A stretch of 64,000 nt of DNA. Origin: Caldifarciminota bacterium. GTDB taxonomy: Bacteria; Hydrothermota; Tepidihabitantia; SM23-42. Below, piece after piece: positions 26,437 to 35,770 of this stretch. The notes under the pieces are model-generated. The model searched no databases. It was not told where the DNA came from and saw only the letters and a program-made list of their open reading frames with translations. The DNA lies in NCBI GenBank assembly GCA_027026255.1, contig JALVOT010000006.1, positions 101,768 to 165,767 of the forward strand. The letters are read 5' to 3'. The translations under genes and the position numbers were made by a program. Every line of letters begins with the position of its first letter. Positions within the stretch are counted from its first letter, which is position 1.

Positions 26437-26688
26437 ATGGCACATAAAAAGGGTGTTGGTGCATCCAGAAACGGTCGGGATTCAGCAGGAAAGCGATTGG
26501 GAATAAAGAGGTTTGATGGTCAGTTTGTAACCCCCGGGGCGATCATTGTGCGCCAGCGGGGAACCAGGATTCATCCTGGACTGAATACCGGTCTGGGAAA
26601 TGATTATACAATCTACGCCCGGTGTGCTGGACGGGTAAAGTTTGGTTACAAAAAGGGTGGTAAGAAGATCGTTTCAATCATCCCCTGA
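26437..26688 (+). CDS. rpmA: 50S ribosomal protein L27
   Basis: 83 residues. Starts [20 protein letters not shown] without the cleavable N-terminal extension seen in Firmicutes, then [16 protein letters not shown] and [16 protein letters not shown], as in all L27. Its N-terminal tail reaches the peptidyl-transferase centre. GGAGG ribosome site 3-7 nt upstream. The stop is followed by a small inverted repeat (CCCTG-AAT-CAGGG) without a clear T-run, so termination is uncertain. Confidence 0.97.
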   Translation: MAHKKGVGASRNGRDSAGKRLGIKRFDGQFVTPGAIIVRQRGTRIHPGLNTGLGNDYTIYARCAGRVKFGYKKGGKKIVSIIP

Positions 26689-26782
26689 ATCAGGGATAAA
26701 TCTTTACATTATCAATATCAATTAATATCACTTAATTTTTAGTTAAATACTATTGTAAAAATTTAATCAATTCATCGTCGTC

Positions 26783-26810
26783 TTGACATTGGGGATTTTC
26801 TTATTATAAT
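26783..26810 (+). promoter_or_regulatory. Promoter of rpoN
   Basis: TTGACA (26783-26788), 16-bp spacer, TATAAT (26805-26810). ATG at 26825, so the leader is only about 8 nt and has no good Shine-Dalgarno. Confidence 0.75.
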
Positions 26811-26824
26811 AAGTCAGAGAAATT

Positions 26825-28189
26825 ATGCATAATAACAAACGGCAACTACAGCAGCTTCCTCAATTGAGGCATTTTGTGATGCCGACCCTCACATATTTTT
26901 TGAAACTGATTGAACTGCCGAATTTGGAATTGGATACTTATATCCGACAGAGGCTGGAGACGAATCCTCTGTTGGAAGAAATTGCTCAGGATTTAACTCA
27001 GGAGACAGAAAAGGAAGAGGTTAATAAAACCGAAGTCGATCAGTTTGATTCGATAAAAGAACTCTTCAATGAAGGCATCGAAGGTTTTTATGAATCCCGT
27101 CAGGATAATTTCGACCCCCTGGAGAATATCCCGGCTCAGGCCGATCGGCTCTATGAGCATTTAATGCATCAGGCGCGTATCAAATTCAATGACCGGGACT
27201 TAAAAATTGCTGAACTTGTAATTTCCAATATTGAAGATGACGGCTATCTTGCGGTTGAACCTGAACAATTGGTAAATGAAGGTTTTGAATTGACGGATAT
27301 CAATCGGGTTATCAAGGCAATCCAGAACTTTGACCCATTGGGCTGCGCCTGGCGGGATAAAAGGGAACCGTTATTTGTCCAGTTGAAGGCATTGGGTTAT
27401 GGAGAGGATTCTTTAGAATATATCCTGGTGCGTGACTATCTGGCTGATTTGAAGAGTAAATACTATAAGGAAATCATAAAGAAATTGGGTATTAGTGAAG
27501 AGCGGTTTGAATCGGCACGTCGGGTGATTCTGAAACTGGATCCAAAACCGGGTTGGCGTTATTCCAGTCTACCGTCACGCTATATCTCACCAGACTTTAT
27601 TATCTTCTGGCAGGATAATAAACTTCAGGCGATGCTCAAGGATGAGATTATACCGCGGGTGCGGATCCGTCGACAATATATTGAGATTTTAAAAAATCCT
27701 CAGGGTGTGCGAAAAGAAGAACTTGAGTTTATAAAGTCTCATGCCCAGGCCGCCCATAATCTTGTGGTCGCCATTGAGCAGAGGCGGCGGACACTGAGTC
27801 GGATAATTCAGGCAATCCTTAAATATCAATATGAATTTTTTGAAAAGGGCTATAATTTTCTCAAACCTACTACAATAACTGAATTCGCCCGACAACTTGA
27901 GGTAAACCCATCAACTATTTCCCGGGCAATCGCCAATAAATATGTGGAATCACCCCAGGGGATTCATAAATTGAAATTTTTCTTCAGTGCTCCCTTAGGC
28001 CATACAGATAAACGAAAAATTTTTCAGAAGATTAAAAAAATTGTTGAGGCCGAGGATAAATCATCGCCCTTTTCGGATACTCAGATTGCAAAGAAGTTAT
28101 GTCGTGAAGGTATTATAATTTCCCGTCGCACCGTATCAAAATATCGTGACCTGCTGGGAATTCCACCTAACAAATTCAGAAAGGAATAG
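26825..28189 (+). CDS. rpoN: RNA polymerase sigma-54 factor RpoN
   Basis: 454 residues, normal length. Region I at the N-terminus (QLQQLPQLRHFVMPTL, NPLLEE), acidic linker (about 60-100), core-binding domain (about 100-290), HTH region (RQLEVNPSTISRAIANKYV) and the RpoN box near the end (SRRTVSKYRDLLG). It directs transcription from -24/-12 promoters together with AAA+ activators. I found no convincing -24/-12 promoter or activator gene in this window, so its regulon lies elsewhere. Monocistronic, with its own very short leader. Confidence 0.96.
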   Translation: MHNNKRQLQQLPQLRHFVMPTLTYFLKLIELPNLELDTYIRQRLETNPLLEEIAQDLTQETEKEEVNKTEVDQFDSIKELFNEGIEGFYESRQDNFDPLENIPAQADRLYEHLMHQARIKFNDRDLKIAELVISNIEDDGYLAVEPEQLVNEGFELTDINRVIKAIQNFDPLGCAWRDKREPLFVQLKALGYGEDSLEYILVRDYLADLKSKYYKEIIKKLGISEERFESARRVILKLDPKPGWRYSSLPSRYISPDFIIFWQDNKLQAMLKDEIIPRVRIRRQYIEILKNPQGVRKEELEFIKSHAQAAHNLVVAIEQRRRTLSRIIQAILKYQYEFFEKGYNFLKPTTITEFARQLEVNPSTISRAIANKYVESPQGIHKLKFFFSAPLGHTDKRKIFQKIKKIVEAEDKSSPFSDTQIAKKLCREGIIISRRTVSKYRDLLGIPPNKFRKE

Positions 28190-28518
28190 AATGGCGGTGC
28201 GGACAAATTTAATTTGCGGTGTTTATAAGTTTAAGGTGATTATTTCCCGGTTCAATTTAAATGTGGATAATATGATAATCTTTCGTGATAGTATATATTA
28301 TACTGCGAAAGAGTTAAAATAGGGTCTGACAAATACCCGGATGAATGGCTTTGGAATAACTCTGGACAGAGAGTTGGTTTTGGTTAGCCGATTTTGATTT
28401 AAGACGCTCGATTGATTACCCCCCCCCCTCGGAAAAATCCCTTTATCAACACTCTCCCTGATAAATATACAAAATTTTACAAATTGACTCGTCAAAGCTG
28501 CGCTAAGGCACAATTGTA
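28190..28518 (+). other. Intergenic region with a C10 homopolymer run
   Basis: About 330 bp between rpoN and the recF promoter. No open frame or RNA gene recognised. Ten consecutive C bases lie at 28419-28428, the longest single-base C run I noticed; it may be a slippage-prone site or an assembly uncertainty. No terminator hairpin was seen after rpoN. Confidence 0.5.
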
Positions 28519-28546
28519 TTGACTTTTTGGTATATCTGTATATAAT
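28519..28546 (+). promoter_or_regulatory. Promoter of recF operon
   Basis: TTGACT (28519-28524), 16-bp spacer, TATAAT (28541-28546). The first recF ATG is at 28559, leaving a leader of about 6 nt without a Shine-Dalgarno. Confidence 0.75.
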
Positions 28547-28558
28547 TAAATAAGAAAA

Positions 28559-29606
28559 ATGATGATAAAGGCGATAGAGTATCAGGGCTTTCGCAATCTT
28601 ATCAATGGCAGGCTTGAATTTGCACGGGATTTCAATTTCATAACGGGTGAAAACGGAGCAGGCAAGACAAATCTACTTGAGATGATATACTACGCCGGAA
28701 TGGCTTCTTCATTTCGGGCACGCGAAGAACGGCGTTTGATATGTTTTGGTGAAGATCACCTCAGGATTGATGCATCCAGTAAAAATAGACAGGGAACAAT
28801 TTATCTTGACCATACGAGAAAAAGGTTAAGCCTGCAGGGTAATGAGATCAGCCGGGTTACCGATTTTGTCGGTTGGCTTGGGGTGGTGATTCTCTCGATC
28901 GATGATATCTGGATAATTCGAGGTTCTCCAGGTCGACGCCGGTACTTTCTGGATTGGGCCGTTGCCCGGATTTCACCTTCTTATCTTGGTAACCTTATTG
29001 CGTATCGCAAGGTCTTAAAACAGCGCAATCGTGCCCTGCAGTTATTTGAAAACAATGGTAATGTCCGGGTGCTGGATGCCCTTGATGAGGAGTTAATCAA
29101 ATATGGAAATAGAATTTATGAAGTTCGTAAGGATAAATTGGTTGCACTCCGGGAATATTATAATGAAATTGCTAATAGAATGGGTCTTAAGAAATTTGAT
29201 TTTTCTTATCGCTGCAGTGCAGATGATATGAAGCTTGATACATCACAACTGGAGCGCATCCGCAAACGCGAGATTGCCCTGGGTCAGAGTTTGATTGGTC
29301 CTCATCGTGATGATCTCTATTTCACTATTGATGGTCGGGCAATGCAATATTATGCTTCAGAGGGGGAAGAAAGGGTGGCTGCAATATCTTTGAAGCTTGC
29401 TGAAGCCGAGATGTATTACCGGTTGAAACAGGAACGACCTGTTCTTTTACTTGATGAGGTGGGTGCGGAACTTGATAATTTCAAAAAGGGGTTACTTCTG
29501 GAACAATTGAAGGGACAGGTTTTTTATGCCAGTACCCAGATGCCGGGTTTTAATGGTATTTATCAGGACCGTGATTTATCTTTTTTTATAATAAAAGGGG
29601 GTGTGA

Positions 29607-29629
<23 letters not shown>
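28559..29629 (+). CDS. recF: DNA replication and repair protein RecF
   Basis: 356 residues (a second ATG at 28562 is equally possible). Walker A TGENGAGKTNLLEMIYYAG near residue 30, the RecF signature region GSPGRRRYFLDWAVA, then SEGEERVAAISLKLAE and Walker B LLLDEVGAELD. RecF binds gapped DNA with RecO/RecR and helps load RecA. Followed by dciA (23-bp overlap) and gyrB. dnaA and dnaN, which often precede recF, are absent here. Confidence 0.95.
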
Positions 29630-31828
<2,199 letters not shown>

Positions 31829-31838
31829 AGGAGGATTG

Positions 31839-32906
31839 ATGGAACGGATTGAACTTTTAAAGGAATTAACCGAGGGATTTGGAATATCTGGTTATGAGGC
31901 CGAGATCAGGGAGACTTTGAAAAAATATTTTTCCTCCCGTGCTGAGGTTATTCAGGATAGGCTGGGTAGTATAATCGCCAAGAAAAAGGGAACTGCGGAC
32001 AGTCCAAAGATTATGTTTGCTGCCCATATGGATGAGATTGGTTTTATGGTTAAGGAAATCAGCAAAGAGGGATTTATAAAATTTCTTCCGGTGGGTGGAT
32101 GGTGGCAGGGGAATTTACCTGGATTAAGGGTGTGGATTAAAAACAGCAAGGGAGATACTATCCCTGGTGTAATAGGTATGAAGCCGATTCATGAACTGAC
32201 CCCTGAAGAGGCGAAGAAAATTCCGGAAATTGAAAAGATGTATATCGATGTCGGGGCAACCGGCAATTTTAATCCCCAGGAAAAGATGAAAATCAGACCC
32301 GGGGACCCGGTTATTCCGGATGGAAAATTTGAAAGTCTGGCGAATGGTGAACTCTATATGGCGAAGGCCTGGGATGACCGGGTAGGATGCGCCCTGCTTG
32401 TAGAACTTTTGAACAATCTTACGGCATTTGAACATCCCAATACTGTATACCTTGCAGGAACGGCTCAGGAGGAGGTGGGTCTGCGTGGGGCGAGAACAGC
32501 TGCCTTTACTGTGGAACCGGACATCGGTTTCGCCCTTGATGTCAGTATCTGCAGGGATACCCCGGGTAATGAGGGTGAAGCCAAAGAAAAACTTGGTGCG
32601 GGCGCGGCCATTCTTATATATGACAGCACTATGATACCGCACATCAAATTGCGGGATTTTGTCTGTGAACTTGCCGAACTTAATAATATCCCCTATCACT
32701 TCACTTCACTTAAAGGTGGTTATGATACCGGTGTGATACATATCTCAAAATCCGGCGTTCCATCACTGGCGATTGGTGTTCCCTGCCGGTATGTCCATTC
32801 GGGGGCCGGTATTATATCCATCAAGGACTACGAAAATGTTCTTAATTTACTTACTTTGATTGTGAAGCACCTCAATCAAGATGTTATGGCGCAGCTGATA
32901 AAATAA
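31839..32906 (+). CDS. M42 family metallopeptidase (glutamyl/deblocking aminopeptidase-like)
   Basis: 355 residues from ATG 31839 (AAAGGAGG just upstream). Metal-binding motifs: FAAHMDEIGFMVKE (His-x-Asp), AWDDRVGCALLVELL, AGTAQEEVGLRGA (catalytic Glu-Glu), ALDVSICRDTPG, and PCRYVHSGAG. Cobalt- or zinc-dependent aminopeptidases of this family form large tetrahedral dodecamers that trim peptides in the cytosol. Lies 10 nt after gyrB and shares its transcript, though it is not functionally linked. Confidence 0.93.
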   Translation: MERIELLKELTEGFGISGYEAEIRETLKKYFSSRAEVIQDRLGSIIAKKKGTADSPKIMFAAHMDEIGFMVKEISKEGFIKFLPVGGWWQGNLPGLRVWIKNSKGDTIPGVIGMKPIHELTPEEAKKIPEIEKMYIDVGATGNFNPQEKMKIRPGDPVIPDGKFESLANGELYMAKAWDDRVGCALLVELLNNLTAFEHPNTVYLAGTAQEEVGLRGARTAAFTVEPDIGFALDVSICRDTPGNEGEAKEKLGAGAAILIYDSTMIPHIKLRDFVCELAELNNIPYHFTSLKGGYDTGVIHISKSGVPSLAIGVPCRYVHSGAGIISIKDYENVLNLLTLIVKHLNQDVMAQLIK

Positions 32907-32915
32907 GGAGGCTTG

Positions 32916-33416
32916 ATGTCAAAGAGAATAATTAAGCCAGGGGCGATCTATGATATCTGGACAACGACCAAAGACTGTGTGGAAATTCTTGCTGATTCTC
33001 ATTGGGCTCGATTTCTTCTTCTTTCAATCGGCTATCATCGTTATATGCTCGATTACAAAATCTTTGCTTACCTGATTATGCCCGATTCATTCTATTTAAT
33101 TATTCAACCGGGAAGGATGTTTACGGTTTCAAAGATTATGAAATTGATCAAGGGGAATTTTGCCCGTAAATATAATGAATACAAAAGGCGAGAAGGAACA
33201 GTATGGAGTCAGAGCTTTGATGCAGATATTATTGACAGTTTAGATGAATTCAAAAAGCGTCTTGATAGATTGCATTCATTACCGGTTATCAGACAATTAG
33301 CAAAGGAGCCGGGTGAATATGAATTTTCCAGTTATAACAACTACTACCGGGCAAGAAGGACAACTATTCAACTTGTTATTGATTCTTTACCAGAAAAATT
33401 CGGAAAGAAAAGATAA
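32916..33416 (+). CDS. REP-associated (Y1_Tnp/RAYT-like) transposase relative lacking the HUH motif
   Basis: 166 residues from ATG 32916 (AAGGAGG upstream). Overall pattern follows the Y1 transposase family: a first strand region, then AYLIMPDSFYLIIQP where the family has MPNHxHLL, then a helical TVSKIMKLIKGNFARKYNEY, VWSQSFDADII, and YEFSSYNNYYRARR where the family has YxWSSY. Both histidines of the HUH metal site are replaced (MPDSFY), so nicking activity is unlikely. It is intact, has a ribosome site, and sits in an operon of housekeeping genes, which suggests a domesticated nucleic-acid-binding protein rather than an active element. Confidence 0.75.
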   Translation: MSKRIIKPGAIYDIWTTTKDCVEILADSHWARFLLLSIGYHRYMLDYKIFAYLIMPDSFYLIIQPGRMFTVSKIMKLIKGNFARKYNEYKRREGTVWSQSFDADIIDSLDEFKKRLDRLHSLPVIRQLAKEPGEYEFSSYNNYYRARRTTIQLVIDSLPEKFGKKR

Positions 33417-34171
33417 AGGCGAAAAGCAGCAGTCAGGTCTGGGATAAATTCTGGGTCAGTAAGGACCCGGGATTGATATATCCTCCAGTAACCGATATTG
33501 TGGAGGAACTGAAGTCGGTTACTGATATTCAGGGGAAAAAGGTGCTTGAGGTCGGAGCCGGAACCGGAAGGGATGGCCTTCGTATAAGCCGTGCAGCCGG
33601 CTCAGTATTTTTGCTTGATTACTCAAAACAGAGTCTGATTTTAGCACGACATTATATGCAAAATGATGAGGTGGGTCTTATAATGGCTGATGCCCGATGG
33701 TCTCCGTTCCCGGATGGAACATTCGATATTATATTTCATCAGGGTCTGCTTGAACACTTTACCGACCCTCTTATACTACTTTCAGAGAATTACCGTATTC
33801 TGAAAGATGGCGGTTTATTGATTGTCGATGTCCCACAAACCTTTCATATTTACACCATCTTTAAACATATTCTTATGATGTTCGGACTCTGGTTTGGTGG
33901 CTGGGAGAGGCAGTTTACTGTAAACTCATTATCCAATCTGCTCAAGCGAGCCGGTTTTAGACCGATTCACCAGTATGGTGATTGGTCAAGACCGGGAATA
34001 TTTTATAAGATAATCAGAGAGGTGCTTAAAAAAATAGGTGTAGTATTACCTATGTATCCCAGATATTTTAACGGCCTTACGAAAAAATTCTATCGTCTGC
34101 AAAAAAGATTAAGAAGAAAAAAAATTTTTCTATATACCTGTCTTTCAATCGGTATTATTGCAAAAAAATAG
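33413..34171 (+). CDS. Class I SAM-dependent methyltransferase (start codon uncertain, possibly AUA)
   Basis: SAM-binding loop VLEVGAGTGRDGLRI, motif II LLDYSKQSL, motif around DARWSPFPDGTFDIIFHQGL, and LKDGGLLIVDVPQ: a type 11 methyltransferase of unknown substrate. The first canonical start is TTG 33473, but the frame is open and protein-like upstream (QVWDKFWVSKDPGLIYPP), back to a stop at 33380. No ATG, GTG or TTG exists there. An ATA at 33413 overlaps the preceding stop as ATAA, exactly mimicking the 4-nt stop/start overlaps used elsewhere in this window. An ATT at 33398 is the other option. The C-terminus is basic and partly hydrophobic, so membrane association is possible. It ends 1 bp from the convergent transglycosylase gene. 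Confidence 0.8.
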   Translation: MKAKSSSQVWDKFWVSKDPGLIYPPVTDIVEELKSVTDIQGKKVLEVGAGTGRDGLRISRAAGSVFLLDYSKQSLILARHYMQNDEVGLIMADARWSPFPDGTFDIIFHQGLLEHFTDPLILLSENYRILKDGGLLIVDVPQTFHIYTIFKHILMMFGLWFGGWERQFTVNSLSNLLKRAGFRPIHQYGDWSRPGIFYKIIREVLKKIGVVLPMYPRYFNGLTKKFYRLQKRLRRKKIFLYTCLSIGIIAKK

Positions 34172-34172
34172 A

Positions 34173-34724
34173 CTATTTGGGGAGATTGGTAAAGAACGGT
34201 GTGCCGTCTTTTAACAATGAAAAATATATTTTATTAGATTTTGCCGGACCATATCTTGACAGGATGTAATCAACATAAGCCTTTGTTTCAGGGATATCGG
34301 GTACACATCCGATGCGCTTTACTATACCGGGACCGGCATGATATGCAGCCAGGACAAGTTCTAAATTTCCTCCGAAGATTGAAAATAGATGTCTCAAATA
34401 TTTAATTCCTCCTTCAATATTTTCCCCGGGGTTGAATGGGTCTTTGACTCCCATTAAACGGGCGGTTTCAGGCATCAACTGCATTAGACCGATCGCACCG
34501 CTCTTGGAAACTGCACGGGGATTGAACTGCGATTCCTTTTCAATGATTAATTTGACCAGTTCCGGGTCAACTCCATAGAGTTGTGAATATTTTCTGATAA
34601 TATGAGCATAGGCATTGCAGGGTTTTGTATATAAATAATTATTCTTTTCAATCGGCGGGATATTGGTAATCAGGATATTCCCGGTCTGACTAATCATCTG
34701 GAGGAATATTATAAAATAATTCAT
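34173..34724 (-). CDS. Lytic transglycosylase (SLT domain)
   Basis: 183 residues. Hydrophobic N-terminal segment (signal or anchor), then an SLT domain from about 45: LIIEKESQFNP (catalytic Glu), SGAIGLMQLMPETA, NIEGGIKYL, VLAAYHAGPG. Cleaves peptidoglycan glycan strands in the periplasm. Near the C-terminus ETKAYVDYIL is also typical. Its ATG is 6 nt after a -10 box (34736-34731), so it should be leaderless. Convergent with the methyltransferase gene. Confidence 0.93.
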   Translation of the reverse strand: MNYFIIFLQMISQTGNILITNIPPIEKNNYLYTKPCNAYAHIIRKYSQLYGVDPELVKLIIEKESQFNPRAVSKSGAIGLMQLMPETARLMGVKDPFNPGENIEGGIKYLRHLFSIFGGNLELVLAAYHAGPGIVKRIGCVPDIPETKAYVDYILSRYGPAKSNKIYFSLLKDGTPFFTNLPK

Positions 34725-34730
34725 TGTTAA

Positions 34731-34758
34731 ATGTTACTCAAAATATGGTCTTTGTCAA
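34731..34758 (-). promoter_or_regulatory. Promoter of the lytic transglycosylase gene
   Basis: On the minus strand TTGACA (34758-34753), 16-bp spacer, TAACAT (34736-34731). Start codon at 34724, 6 nt downstream, so a leaderless transcript is predicted. Confidence 0.7.
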
Positions 34759-34766
34759 TCCATATA

Positions 34767-34784
34767 TGGGGTAAGACCTGACCC
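34767..34784. repeat. REP-like short palindromic sequence
   Basis: GGGGTAAGACCTGACCCC: outer arms GGGGT/ACCCC are complementary. The core AAGACCTGACCCC resembles, from memory, short repeats found near RAYT genes in other genomes. Only one copy seen here, 1.35 kb from the RAYT-like gene. Confidence 0.35.
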
Positions 34785-34805
34785 CGGGATTTTTTCATAT
34801 ATCCC

Positions 34806-34833
34806 TTGACTTTTTTTAAATTTTGAATACAAT
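34806..34833 (+). promoter_or_regulatory. Promoter of ABC/GldFG/DUF4340 operon
   Basis: TTGACT (34806-34811), 16-bp spacer, TACAAT (34828-34833). A leader of about 15 nt contains AGAGG, 6 nt before the ATG at 34855. Confidence 0.75.
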
Positions 34834-34854
34834 CATCTCCGAAAAGAGGTCTTT

Positions 34855-35769
34855 ATGATTACAGCAGAAGGTCTAACCAAGCATTTTGCTGAAGTTAAGG
34901 CAGTCGAGAATATCTCATTTCATATTGACCGGGGGGAGATTGTTGCCTTTTTAGGGCCAAATGGAGCAGGTAAAACTACAACAATGCGGCTTATTACCGG
35001 ATTTCTGCTTCCTACATCAGGGCGATGCCGGATTAAGGGTATCCCGATTGACCAGGACCCTATTGCAGTAAAAAGATTGATCGGTTATCTACCTGAAGAA
35101 AACCCCCTTTATTATGATATGAAGGTTTATGAATATTTAGAATTTATCGGTGAGATAAGAAGGGTGCGGAATTTGAAAAACCGGATCAAAGAGGTGGCCA
35201 GCCGATGTGGACTGGAAACGATGATGGGTAAGGAAATCGGCACCCTTTCCCGGGGATATAAACAAAGGGTCGGAGTCGCCCAGGCAATAATTCATAATCC
35301 GGATGTTTTAATCCTTGATGAACCAACCGAGGGGCTTGATCCAAATCAGGTTGTTGAACTGAGAAAGTTGATTCGTGAATTGGGTGAGGAGAAGACCGTA
35401 ATGCTCTCCACCCATATCCTTTCCGAAGCCGAAGCAACCTGTAAAAGGGTTATTATTATAAATCGCGGGGAGATTGTTGCAGATGGAGTAATGGATGAAA
35501 TCAACTATATCTCAAAGGGCGGTGAACAGGTGTCTGTGGAGATTGTTGCGGAAAAATCACCTAAACCCGTCTTTGAAAAGATTAAAGAAATAAAGCATAT
35601 TGACTTGACCGCCCAGACCGGGAAAAGATATTTCTTTAATATCACCGCTGATAAGGATATAAGAGAACTTCTCTTCAGAACCGCAGTCAGGCAGAAATGG
35701 GTTATCCTTGATATGCACCGTCGCACCGCCTCCTTAGAGGATGTATTCCGGGAATTAACAAAGGAGTGA
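34855..35769 (+). CDS. ABC transporter ATP-binding protein (GldA-like)
   Basis: 304 residues. Walker A LGPNGAGKTTTMRL (from about 33), Q-loop region YLPEENPLYYDMKVYEYL, signature LSRGYKQRVG, Walker B VLILDEPTEGLD, and H-loop MLSTHILSEAE. The C-terminal domain of about 80 residues is typical of ABC-2 export ATPases. It partners with the membrane/auxiliary fusion protein encoded 1 nt downstream. Exporters of this kind include GldAFG of gliding bacteria, but homologues occur in many non-gliding species, so the substrate is unknown. Confidence 0.93.
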   Translation: MITAEGLTKHFAEVKAVENISFHIDRGEIVAFLGPNGAGKTTTMRLITGFLLPTSGRCRIKGIPIDQDPIAVKRLIGYLPEENPLYYDMKVYEYLEFIGEIRRVRNLKNRIKEVASRCGLETMMGKEIGTLSRGYKQRVGVAQAIIHNPDVLILDEPTEGLDPNQVVELRKLIRELGEEKTVMLSTHILSEAEATCKRVIIINRGEIVADGVMDEINYISKGGEQVSVEIVAEKSPKPVFEKIKEIKHIDLTAQTGKRYFFNITADKDIRELLFRTAVRQKWVILDMHRRTASLEDVFRELTKE

Positions 35770-35770
35770 G

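Noticed and set aside
28419..28428. C10 homopolymer as a functional element
   Set aside because: No surrounding structure or gene; may be an assembly or slippage artefact, so I only note it.
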